Shown one piece after another: positions 43,956 through 51,814 of a stretch of DNA of 64,000 nt. The position numbers and the translations under genes are program-made. The notes beneath the pieces were generated by a model. The model saw nothing but the letters and a program-made list of their open reading frames with translations, made no database searches and had not been told where the DNA came from. This stretch comes from Pseudomonadota bacterium (GTDB lineage Bacteria > Pseudomonadota > Gammaproteobacteria > Steroidobacterales > JBCBZW01). The first letter of the stretch is position 1, and each line of letters begins with the position of its first letter. The stretch covers positions 1 through 64,000 of the forward strand of contig JBCBZW010000015.1 in the NCBI GenBank assembly GCA_039815145.1, read 5' to 3'.

Positions 43956-44975
43956 ATGAGCGAATCACAACTGACCGAACTCGAAGCCGTCCAGCGACTC
44001 ATCGGCAGCCCGGCCGGCGCACGTGACCTGAAGGTGCTGGACCACCTCGACTCGCACGCCCGCCGCTGGCTGGGGTTCTCCACAGTGGCGTTCATGGCCT
44101 TCAGCCACCATGGCAGGCCAGCGATCACCGCCGCCGGCGGCGCGCCCGGTTTTCTCGCCGACGAGGGAGATCAGGCGCTGAGCGTCCCCTTGGATATGCT
44201 CGACTATCGGCAATTTGCTCAGGTCGGCAGTCCCTTCGGTGCACTTTGCCTCGTCCCTGGCATGGGCGAGACCCTGCGCGTAAACGGTCGCATCCACGCA
44301 ATCGAGAACAATCGCCTCCTCCTCCAGGTAGACGAGTGCTTCCTGCATTGCGCGAAGGCACTGCTGCGCGCCGAGTACTGGCAGTTTCACAGCGAGGAGA
44401 CCCCGCCGCTCGCCAAGCCCGCCCCCTTGGCCGTCGATCGGTGTCGACTACTCGCCCTGGCCACGAGCAGCGCCGACGGACAGATGGACATCAGCCCGAA
44501 GGGCGATCCAGCCGGCGCCTTACTGACCTTCGATGGTGAGGGGGATCTGTCCTACCCGGACCGACCGGGCAATCGCCGCATCGATAGTCTTCGCAACATC
44601 CTCGAGCAACCCGAAGTGGCGCTGCTCGCCTTGGCACCCGGCACCACTTCCCTAATAGGCGTCATTGGTCAGGCTCGCATCACCCACCACGAGGCTCTGC
44701 AGAGGGCCTTCGCCGTGCAGGGCAAGGTACCCAAGCTCATCACCAGGGTGCGGGTGACGAAGATGGAGCACCGGGAGAGCCCTGCGCTGGCGCGGGCGCG
44801 GCCGTGGGTGACACGAGAAGCCCCGCCGGAGCTCGATGCCGCTGAGATCTTCAGAGATCACGTCAGGCGCAGCCGGGAGCGTGGCCTAAGCGCCAGCCTG
44901 GGCCGCGCGATGGTGGGCGTGCCAGGGCTCATGCGACACGGCCTGGCGTCTGACTACAAAAAGAACATGTACTAG
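43956..44975 (+). CDS. Pyridoxamine 5'-phosphate oxidase-like split-barrel protein
   Basis: 339 residues with two split-barrel-like halves. The C-terminal one carries the family landmarks ATSSADGQMDISPKGDPAG, YPDRPGNRRIDSLRNIL and LIGVIGQARI. Such proteins bind flavin, heme or F420; the ligand here is not evident. A preceding Fur-like box and its location in an iron region make a heme- or flavin-dependent role plausible, but that is inference. ATG 43956 has CGGAG 7 nt upstream. It converges with and overlaps the next gene by 4 nt. Confidence 0.78.
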   Translation: MSESQLTELEAVQRLIGSPAGARDLKVLDHLDSHARRWLGFSTVAFMAFSHHGRPAITAAGGAPGFLADEGDQALSVPLDMLDYRQFAQVGSPFGALCLVPGMGETLRVNGRIHAIENNRLLLQVDECFLHCAKALLRAEYWQFHSEETPPLAKPAPLAVDRCRLLALATSSADGQMDISPKGDPAGALLTFDGEGDLSYPDRPGNRRIDSLRNILEQPEVALLALAPGTTSLIGVIGQARITHHEALQRAFAVQGKVPKLITRVRVTKMEHRESPALARARPWVTREAPPELDAAEIFRDHVRRSRERGLSASLGRAMVGVPGLMRHGLASDYKKNMY

Positions 44976-45757
44976 CCGGGCTCGCTCGAAAGCCGACCCT
45001 GCTCCGAACTGTCAGGAAGAGACACGTCGAACGCCACCCAGGCGCCAACATCTGGTGTCGCAGCGATCTTTCGCTCCCACGCCCCCTGTCGCGAGCGCTG
45101 CGCGAAGCTATCAATTACGAAAGGTAGCACGGCCGCCTCGAAGGGGTCGTCCATCTGATCAAAGAGGTTGAAGTGCAGGTGAGGGGCCGTGGTGTTGCCA
45201 GACAAGCCGACACGACCAACCGGTGCGCCGAGCGCCACCCGATCCCCGGGCACGACACACGGGCTTCCCTCGCGCAAGTGGGCGAGGAAGGCGATCACGC
45301 CATCGTGGCCCCGAATCATCACGTAGTTGCCCGCATTCGGCCGGATATCGATGAAGCCCTCGGTCCGCACGGGCTTGAAGCGAAAGGTCGCCTCGTACCA
45401 ACGCTGGACAGTGGCCCAAGCGCTCGTCCCAGCGTGATCTGGCCAGTCGCCTGCACTGTGCAGCACTTCGCCGGCGAACGGCGCGAACACGGGCTGGTCC
45501 CAGCAGTGGTAGCGCGCGGCATCTATCGAGCGAAGCCCTGGCACCCCACGCACGGGATCGTGCATTCGGCCCCGGTGATCCGTGCGCACGAAGTCCATGG
45601 CGAACGGATGGTGGCCCGGCGGTCGCAACACGTGCCACTCCCCCGCGAGCGGCGCACTGATCTGCACCGGTGCCGAACTCGGCGAGCTACCCACGCTGGC
45701 GCTGGCTTCGCATCCTCGCCACGTCCGAGGATGCGCCCTCGACGCCCCCCAAGGCAT
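44972..45757 (-). CDS. M23-type peptidase-like protein
   Basis: 261 residues. Its C-terminal half resembles LytM/M23 domains: HPFAMDF (H-x(3)-D), AGNYVMIRGHDGVIAFLAHL, PVGRVGLSGNTTAPHLHF with the HxH metal motif. No signal peptide is evident, so an upstream start or a cytoplasmic relative is possible. Members cleave glycine-rich or peptidoglycan cross-links, but divergent copies also occur in other roles. It lies 18 nt downstream of the small membrane protein gene. Confidence 0.75.
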   Translation of the reverse strand: MPWGASRAHPRTWRGCEASASVGSSPSSAPVQISAPLAGEWHVLRPPGHHPFAMDFVRTDHRGRMHDPVRGVPGLRSIDAARYHCWDQPVFAPFAGEVLHSAGDWPDHAGTSAWATVQRWYEATFRFKPVRTEGFIDIRPNAGNYVMIRGHDGVIAFLAHLREGSPCVVPGDRVALGAPVGRVGLSGNTTAPHLHFNLFDQMDDPFEAAVLPFVIDSFAQRSRQGAWERKIAATPDVGAWVAFDVSLPDSSEQGRLSSEPG

Positions 45758-45775
45758 CGAGCGGCGAGGCGCCCA

Positions 45776-46141
45776 CTACGCGGCCGCGCGCTGCAGCTTG
45801 CGTGCCTCGATGAAGGAGCACACGCACAGCACGAGGAACACGATCAGGCTCACGCCCATGACCAACTGCACGACGGTCGCCAAGCGCAGCGGGTCACTCA
45901 GGTCCAGCCCTGGGAGGGCGCGTCCCAGCGACCCGAACGCACCGAGCAGCGCGATGGCCGCCGCCGAGTGCATGGCGTGCTTACGCCAGCCTTCGCGCAA
46001 CGCCAACATGCCGGCCACGCCGAGCGGCAGGCCGAAGAACGCCGGGATCATCGCCGTGATACTGCTCTGACCTGCAGCGAACCAGGCGCCCACGCCAAGA
46101 ACGACGAGGGCAACGGAAAAGGCCAGCGTGATCTGCGGCAT
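45776..46141 (-). CDS. Four-helix membrane protein, function unknown
   Basis: 121 residues with four predicted membrane segments (near residues 4-22, 30-47, 60-76 and 87-110) and a short basic tail (EARKLQRAAA). Not assigned to a characterised family. It is co-directional with the M23-like gene downstream and the secreted protein gene upstream. Confidence 0.7.
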   Translation of the reverse strand: MPQITLAFSVALVVLGVGAWFAAGQSSITAMIPAFFGLPLGVAGMLALREGWRKHAMHSAAAIALLGAFGSLGRALPGLDLSDPLRLATVVQLVMGVSLIVFLVLCVCSFIEARKLQRAAA

Positions 46142-46237
46142 GCGGACGTCTCCAACGGGTGAGTGATGGCGCTGATGATGACGATGAGCACGTGGCTCAT
46201 CAAGGCACCTGCGCGACCGATGCCTCGCAGGCGCGGG

Positions 46238-47005
46238 TCAGTCACCGAAGCGACAGCGCAAGCGGTCCCGCAAGTCGAGGGCGCTACGTTCGGCAGGGCG
46301 GACACGCACGCGGCTGCCGCTGTCATCGAGGTCGGTGGCGAGATTGTTCACGCCCGCCTCCGCGTCGAAGTACGCCTCGCCAACGCGGCCGTCATCTACG
46401 CGGTTCTGCGTGGTGCGGAACGGGAACGCCACGTCTTCATGGCTGCTGAAGCCCAGCGGGAAGCCAAACTCGCCGGCGCCCGGCACGTCGGCGGACAAAT
46501 CCCAGTCGTCGACGTGGATGTGAGGGGTGGAATCGTCCTTGGGCCGGGACCAGAAAGCCAACCCGATCTGGCTGCCGGGTTCGCTGCGAAGATCCGGATT
46601 GCCGACCCCCATCATGAACCCGTTGAACGCGCGGCGGCCATTGTCGTCCACGTCCCATGTCCCGTCCTGCAGCAGTTGCTTGGTCAGGGTATCGAAGGCG
46701 AAGTTCACGGTGGGATATAGCACCGGATCCTGATTGTCCTCGTAGGTGCGTAACAAGACGCCCTGGGGATCGTAGAACGACACATCCAGCGCAATCAGGT
46801 CCTGTTCGCGGACGATGCCGTTGGCGGGCGTCGTCGACGCGTCGTAGCTGAAGCGTCCGGTCACCGTGAAACCGGCGATCTGGCCGCGCCAGGCGAACTC
46901 GTAGGCCTCCACCGCGCAAGCTGGATTCTCCGCAAGCGCAGGCGATGCCGCAGCCGCCAGCGCGAGGGCGGCGAGCGGAAGGGAACGTGGGGTCAGGAGG
47001 GACAT
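46238..47005 (-). CDS. Secreted hypothetical protein, iron-box associated
   Basis: 255 residues with a clear signal peptide (LPLAALALAAAASPALA). The mature part (FTVTGRFSYDASTTPANGIV, DLIALDVSFYDPQGVLL, NFAFDTLTKQLLQDG) has the beta-sandwich-like style common in PEP-CTERM exported proteins, but no PEP-CTERM tail is present. ATG 47005 has GAGGT upstream. A Fur-like box lies midway between this start and the divergent formate dehydrogenase start. Confidence 0.7.
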   Translation of the reverse strand: MSLLTPRSLPLAALALAAAASPALAENPACAVEAYEFAWRGQIAGFTVTGRFSYDASTTPANGIVREQDLIALDVSFYDPQGVLLRTYEDNQDPVLYPTVNFAFDTLTKQLLQDGTWDVDDNGRRAFNGFMMGVGNPDLRSEPGSQIGLAFWSRPKDDSTPHIHVDDWDLSADVPGAGEFGFPLGFSSHEDVAFPFRTTQNRVDDGRVGEAYFDAEAGVNNLATDLDDSGSRVRVRPAERSALDLRDRLRCRFGD

Positions 47006-47053
47006 AGCGGACTACCTCGATTTGCTGGCAAGCTGGGCTATAGTGAATCGAAA

Positions 47054-47073
47054 CACGAATCGTTCGCATTACG
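47054..47073. promoter_or_regulatory. Fur-box-like sequence in divergent spacer
   Basis: CACGAATCGTTCGCATTACG combines a near-palindrome CGAATCGTTCG with the GCATTA half site. It is 49 nt from the start at 47005 and 49 nt from the start at 47122, so it could serve either gene or both. Confidence 0.5.
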
Positions 47074-47121
47074 TTATAGTACGTCCGCCCAAGGGGTCAA
47101 CAACTTGAAGGAGTCACACCG

Positions 47122-48336
47122 ATGGCAGCAGAACCGATGAAAATCCTATGCGTTCTCTACGACGACCCGGTCAGCGGGTTCCCCAAGACCTACAGCCGAC
47201 CGGACGTTCCCAAGCTCGGGGCCTACCCAGACGGCACCACCCTTCCCACGCCTCAGGGCATCGACTTCACGCCCGGTGAACTGCTCGGCAGTGTCTCCGG
47301 CGAGCTCGGCCTGCGCCCCTTCCTCGAGCGCCACGGTCACACCCTGGTGGTGACCTCGGACAAGGACGGTCCAGACTCCGCGTTTGAACGCGAGCTGGTC
47401 GACGCGGACATCGTCATCTCCCAGCCCTTCTGGCCTGCCTACCTCACCGCCGAGCGCATCGAGAAGGCCAAGCGCCTCAAGATGGCGGTCACCGCCGGCA
47501 TCGGCTCGGACCACGTGGATCTGCAGGCCGCTGCCAAGCGCAACATCACCGTGGCCGAGGTCACCTACTGCAACAGCATCAGCGTGGCCGAACACGTAGT
47601 GATGCAGATCCTCGCCCTCGTGAGGAACTTCGTCCCGTCCTACCAGTGGGTGGTCGACGGGGGCTGGAACATCGCGGACTGCGTGTCCCGCGCCTACGAC
47701 GTGGAAGGCATGCACGTGGGGTCGATCGGCGGCAGTGGTCGCATCGGCCGTGCGGTGCTGGAGCGAATGAAACCCTTCGGTGTGCACCTCCACTACCAGG
47801 ATCGTCACCGCATGGCTCCGGAGAAGGAAGCCGCCCTCGGTGCGACTTATCACGAAAGCGTGAAGGAGATGGTCAAGGCCTGCGACGTCGTGAGCATCAA
47901 CTGCCCGCTCCACCCGGAGACGGAGCACCTGTTCGACGACGAGATGTTCTCGATCATGAAGCCTGGGGCTTACCTCGTGAACACCGCCCGCGGAAAGATC
48001 TGCGATCGCGACGCCGTCAAGCGCGCCATCGACACCGGCAAGCTCGCCGGTTACGCGGGTGATGTGTGGTTCCCGCAGCCGCCGCCGAAGGATCATCCGT
48101 GGCGCGCCGTGGACCACCACGCCATGACCCCGCACACCTCGGGCACGACGCTTTCCGCCCAGGCGCGCTACGCTGCCGGCACCCGTGAGATCCTCGAATG
48201 CTTCTTCGACGGCAAGCCGATCCGCGATGACTACCTCATCGTGCAGGGTGGGCAGCTCGCGGGCACGGGGGCGCACTCCTACAGCCAGGGCAACGCCACC
48301 AGCGGTTCCGAAGAAGCAGCCGCCTTCTCGAAGTAG
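47122..48336 (+). CDS. fdh: NAD-dependent formate dehydrogenase (metal-free)
   Basis: 404 residues, matching the D-2-hydroxyacid dehydrogenase-type formate dehydrogenase of methylotrophs. Substrate-binding features are SQPFWPAYLTAERI and YCNSISVAEHVVMQ. The dinucleotide loop reads GSIGGSGRIGRAVL, the catalytic arginine lies in NTARGKICDRDAV and the histidine in MTPHTSGTTLSAQ. It oxidises formate to CO2 with NAD+ and needs no iron, molybdenum or selenium. ATG 47122 is preceded by GAAGGAG. Confidence 0.95.
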   Translation: MAAEPMKILCVLYDDPVSGFPKTYSRPDVPKLGAYPDGTTLPTPQGIDFTPGELLGSVSGELGLRPFLERHGHTLVVTSDKDGPDSAFERELVDADIVISQPFWPAYLTAERIEKAKRLKMAVTAGIGSDHVDLQAAAKRNITVAEVTYCNSISVAEHVVMQILALVRNFVPSYQWVVDGGWNIADCVSRAYDVEGMHVGSIGGSGRIGRAVLERMKPFGVHLHYQDRHRMAPEKEAALGATYHESVKEMVKACDVVSINCPLHPETEHLFDDEMFSIMKPGAYLVNTARGKICDRDAVKRAIDTGKLAGYAGDVWFPQPPPKDHPWRAVDHHAMTPHTSGTTLSAQARYAAGTREILECFFDGKPIRDDYLIVQGGQLAGTGAHSYSQGNATSGSEEAAAFSK

Positions 48337-48444
48337 CCGATAGGATGCCGGCGCGGAGCACACTTCGCGCCGGCCTTCGCCTCGCCCTACAGATCCGCAA
48401 CAGGGACCTCTTGCCCAGACCACTCGATCGTTCGGAGGAACTCC

Positions 48445-49098
48445 ATGCCACTCGTCCTGAAACTGCTCGGCGGTATCGTCGCGTGCGCCGCTATCGGTGC
48501 GGTGCTCTTGCGTTGGCAAGTCAACGGCTGGGGGTCTCTCGTCTGGCTACTCTGCGCGGTGCTAGTCACCGTCGTTCGACAGCCCTACGCCAAGCGCACC
48601 GCGGACAACACGATCACCGAGACGCGCGCCGCCTCCACCGAGAAGGTGTTGCTGGGCCTGGTCATGATCGGAGGCACGTTCCTGCCCCTCCTCCACCTCG
48701 CCACCGGCGTGCTCAGCGGTGCCAACTACACGCTACCCGCTTGGGCGCCGCTCATCGGTGTTGCAGCGCTGGTGCCAGGGCTGTGGCTGTTCTGGCGCAG
48801 CCATGATGATCTCGGACGCAATTGGAGCGTCACCACGCAGATCCGAGAAGACCACAGCCTCACGAGCCAGGGCGTGTACGAGCGCGTACGCCATCCCATG
48901 TACACGGCCATCTGGATCCTCTGCGCGGCGCAGCCGCTGTTCGTGCACAACTGGGTCGCCGGCTTCAGTGGCCTCGCGGCCTTCGGACTCCTTTACTTCG
49001 TGCGCGTGCCCTATGAAGAGGCGATGATGCGAGAGCGTTTCGGCTCCGCCTACGAGGCGTACTGTGCGCGCACGGGACGTCTGTTTCCAAAGCTGTAG
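48445..49098 (+). CDS. Isoprenylcysteine carboxyl methyltransferase-like membrane protein
   Basis: 217 residues with about five membrane helices and the conserved C-terminal ICMT/PEMT signature: LGRNWSVTTQIREDHSLTSQGVYERVRHPMYTAIW, then RVPYEEAMMRERFGSAYEAY. It probably methylates a carboxyl or other group using S-adenosylmethionine at the membrane; the bacterial substrate is unknown. ATG 48445 is preceded by CGGAGGAACTCC. Confidence 0.88.
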   Translation: MPLVLKLLGGIVACAAIGAVLLRWQVNGWGSLVWLLCAVLVTVVRQPYAKRTADNTITETRAASTEKVLLGLVMIGGTFLPLLHLATGVLSGANYTLPAWAPLIGVAALVPGLWLFWRSHDDLGRNWSVTTQIREDHSLTSQGVYERVRHPMYTAIWILCAAQPLFVHNWVAGFSGLAAFGLLYFVRVPYEEAMMRERFGSAYEAYCARTGRLFPKL

Positions 49099-49289
49099 GG
49101 CCAGTAGCTGCTGCCCCGGGGCGTACGCACGCGACGGGCGCGAAGCGCGCGGGACGTCCTCATTTGCATTCTTTGGATGATCAAGCGGCCCGGGGGCGAG
49201 TTTGATGAGTATCCTCCCCCCAAAACTGCGCCAGCATTGCCAATCAGGGCAGTAGGTGGCGACAACTCCCGACCGGCTGCTCCGAGGAG

Positions 49290-50885
49290 CTACTGCCCCG
49301 TCATCATCGGAAACACCACCGCCAGAGCCCAGGCGAACGCCATCGCGCTCGACATCGCCGCCACCAGGGGGTGTCCGGTCGCACGATTGATCCACGCGTT
49401 CATCAAGCCGTGGACCAGGAAGTAGAAGGCGACCAGCACGGCGATGATGATAAGAAAGAACAGCTCGTTCAGGGAGAGTGCGACGGCGATGGCGAGCGAC
49501 AGGAGGAAGCTCAATCGAGTCACCAGGCGCATCCCCTTGGGCACAGCGTAGTGTCCGCATAGCCACTCGTCTGCGAAGAAGTAGCTGGCCGTCGCGATCA
49601 CCATGGCCGCCAATAGCGCCATGCGGGGCGCGGTGGGTATGAACGCCGTAAACCAGCTATCGAGCGCCCAGGCGAAGGCACCGGTGGTCCAGAGAATGGT
49701 GGCCCCAACGGCGACCACCGTGCGGCCCGGCAAGAGTTTACCGAGCGCCCGCTTCGGCGCCGGTGGCCAACGGTGCATGCACGCCCAGGTGATCAGCCCG
49801 TACACCGCGAAATGCAACACGAGATAGCCGCCCACCAGCACGCCTAAGAAATTTGCTGGCACCCAGAACAGCAGCAGCGGTGTAGCGATGGCGGGGATCC
49901 ACACGCTGGGGGCGACAGCCCGCCACCGCCCTCGTGGCCGTGGACCCGCAGGGTCGGGGCCTACCACGCGCGGCAGGCACGCCGCGAGGGGCCAGGTGAG
50001 CAAGATCATGCCTAAGAACAAGCGCCCGATGGCGCCGCCCCGCGGGGCAACCGTCTTACCAACATCACCCGCGGACGCCGGGGCTCCCGCCCAACGCTCG
50101 CGGAACCAGTCGACCGCGGCCCGGTGGGCGTACGCGCTGTAGAGGACGCTGATGTGCTCCACCCCGGGCGCCACCTCGAGTCGTCGCGCGTCGCCCGCGC
50201 GCAGGCTGCCGTAGGTCACGCCCGCCTCGGGCGCCTGCGGATCGCTCATCAAGCCGAGCACCCGTTCGCCCTCCTGCACCAGAAAGGACTCCCACTCGCC
50301 GTCGATGATGAGCAGATTGCCGGGCGATGCCGCCGTCACAGCGGGTGAGAACATGGAGACGGCCACGGTAGCATCGACGGCGGAATCTTGCTGCGCGTAG
50401 CGCACTACTACGTCACTGGCCATGGAGTGACCGAGCAGGCCAAGGCGAACGTCGGCGTCATCGAGCCCGTCGGCGTCGGGCGGCAACGTTCGCGCGAATG
50501 CCGCGAGCGTGGCCATTTGCGACAGCAGCTGTTGGGTGGAGCCCTCGACCTTGGTCACATCGCCGCCGAGGGGCCTCGGGTGCTGCCCGTGACCGAGGAA
50601 GTCGAAGGTCACGGCCAGATAGCCTTGGCGCGCGAGGCTAAGGGCGAAGGGCTCCATGAGCTGCTGTGAACCGGCGAACCCGTGAGCGATCAGCACCCGG
50701 GGTGGCGTAGACTCGGCGCTCGCCAGAGGGTCCTCTCGGAACACCCGCGCGGGCGTGTCGCCGACGGTCATTCGGGTGATCGACAGGCCGGCCCTCCCCT
50801 GGGTCAACGACACCAGCGACGAGAGAATCAGCGCGAGTGCGATGAGCGCCGCAACCAGCCTCCACGCAAGACCGTGTCCCGTCAT
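49290..50885 (-). CDS. Alpha/beta hydrolase with membrane domain
   Basis: 531 residues. An N-terminal membrane anchor (LVAALIALALILSSLVSL) precedes a serine hydrolase domain with VLIAHGFAGSQQLM, FDFLGHGQHPRP and the nucleophile LGLLGHSMASDVV. A C-terminal half with about six membrane helices follows. The N-terminal part resembles a lipase/esterase; the fused membrane part is uncharacterised. It lies 25 nt downstream of the pseudoazurin-like gene, so both are probably one transcript. Confidence 0.8.
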   Translation of the reverse strand: MTGHGLAWRLVAALIALALILSSLVSLTQGRAGLSITRMTVGDTPARVFREDPLASAESTPPRVLIAHGFAGSQQLMEPFALSLARQGYLAVTFDFLGHGQHPRPLGGDVTKVEGSTQQLLSQMATLAAFARTLPPDADGLDDADVRLGLLGHSMASDVVVRYAQQDSAVDATVAVSMFSPAVTAASPGNLLIIDGEWESFLVQEGERVLGLMSDPQAPEAGVTYGSLRAGDARRLEVAPGVEHISVLYSAYAHRAAVDWFRERWAGAPASAGDVGKTVAPRGGAIGRLFLGMILLTWPLAACLPRVVGPDPAGPRPRGRWRAVAPSVWIPAIATPLLLFWVPANFLGVLVGGYLVLHFAVYGLITWACMHRWPPAPKRALGKLLPGRTVVAVGATILWTTGAFAWALDSWFTAFIPTAPRMALLAAMVIATASYFFADEWLCGHYAVPKGMRLVTRLSFLLSLAIAVALSLNELFFLIIIAVLVAFYFLVHGLMNAWINRATGHPLVAAMSSAMAFAWALAVVFPMMTGQ

Positions 50886-50910
50886 CTCTCGGGTCAGCGG
50901 CGGTCTTCCC

Positions 50911-51591
50911 CTACAGCAGGTTCCGCGCCTCCATGTCGCGCATCAGCTTCTTGAGCAACCCCTTCGCTGGCAGCGCCGATGGATCTGATGCGATCGCCGC
51001 CAGGTACTTCTCAACGATGGCCGCCGGGTCGTCGGGCTTGCCGACCACCACCATGCCGCCCATCCGGGTGCTCCAGTGGGGCGTGCACTTGTAGACGACC
51101 ACGCCCTCCTTGTCGAAAGTCACCGCCACCTCGCTGCCCATATCGCTGAGCACCTTCTCCTGGCCCTCCGGCACCATCGCATCGAGGGTCTCGATGTTGT
51201 GCGCGGCCATGTTGGTCCACTGCACCGTGTCGCCCGGTTCGATGTACACGAACATCGGCTCGAACTTGACGCCCTGAGCCATCACCGTGTGCACCGTACC
51301 GCCGCCGCTCGCATCGCTCGCTGCCGGCGCTTGCGCGGCTGGCTCAGGGGCCTCGGCGACCTGGAGCGGAGCCTCCTGCTCCTCCTTCGGTGCGGGTGCC
51401 GCGGCGTCGCTCGACGCTTCCGCGTCCGCGTCTCCCCCAGCCGCGTTCAGCGTGTCCGCCTCCCCCTCGACGTCACCGGTCGGTGCCGAGGCCGGAGAGA
51501 CCGCCGGTTGCGAACAACCGCCGGCGGTGAGTGCGAAGACAGCGAGGAGTGCGAGTAGGGAATGGCCACTACGAAATCTCGACGAACGCAC
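50911..51591 (-). CDS. Pseudoazurin/plastocyanin-like copper lipoprotein
   Basis: 226 residues. GTG 51591 (GAGGAGA 6 nt upstream) starts a signal peptide with lipobox TAGGC. A linker of about 75 residues rich in Ala, Glu, Pro and Asp follows, then a cupredoxin domain: HTVMAQGVKFEPMFVYIEPGDTVQW, with probable copper ligands His (MAAHNIE), Cys and His (YKCTPHWS) and Met (TRMGGMVV). It is probably a membrane-tethered periplasmic electron carrier. The Fur-like box at 51653-51671 is upstream. Confidence 0.9.
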   Translation of the reverse strand: MRSSRFRSGHSLLALLAVFALTAGGCSQPAVSPASAPTGDVEGEADTLNAAGGDADAEASSDAAAPAPKEEQEAPLQVAEAPEPAAQAPAASDASGGGTVHTVMAQGVKFEPMFVYIEPGDTVQWTNMAAHNIETLDAMVPEGQEKVLSDMGSEVAVTFDKEGVVVYKCTPHWSTRMGGMVVVGKPDDPAAIVEKYLAAIASDPSALPAKGLLKKLMRDMEARNLL

Positions 51592-51652
51592 GGAAGTCTC
51601 CTCGGGCGTTAGCGGGTTGGGTCAACGCCAGGTGAAGGGAGCTCAACTGGCG

Positions 51653-51671
51653 AATGCGAATAATTCCGATT
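51653..51671. promoter_or_regulatory. Fur-box-like sequence before the pseudoazurin-like gene
   Basis: AATGCGAATAATTCCGATT resembles the other boxes, with the GCGAATAAT core. It lies in the divergent spacer, 62 nt from the pseudoazurin start and 144 nt from the next gene. Confidence 0.5.
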
Positions 51672-51814
51672 TATACTGTAGGGATTCCAAGGAATCGCCG
51701 CAAGCGCGCCTCCTGCCAACGGTAAAGCGGGGCGAATCTGCACGTCCGTCCCTCGCGCCATGGCGTCCGCCGCGGTGACTCGAAGACCCTGTCCATCAAG
51801 GAGTGATGCTACCC

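Noticed and set aside
47146-48519. 457-codon open frame on the minus strand
   Set aside because: Antisense to formate dehydrogenase, which shows all catalytic motifs.
49160-49177. CTCATTTGCATTC resembling a Fur half-site
   Set aside because: It lies between two convergent gene ends, not upstream of any start, and lacks a second arm.
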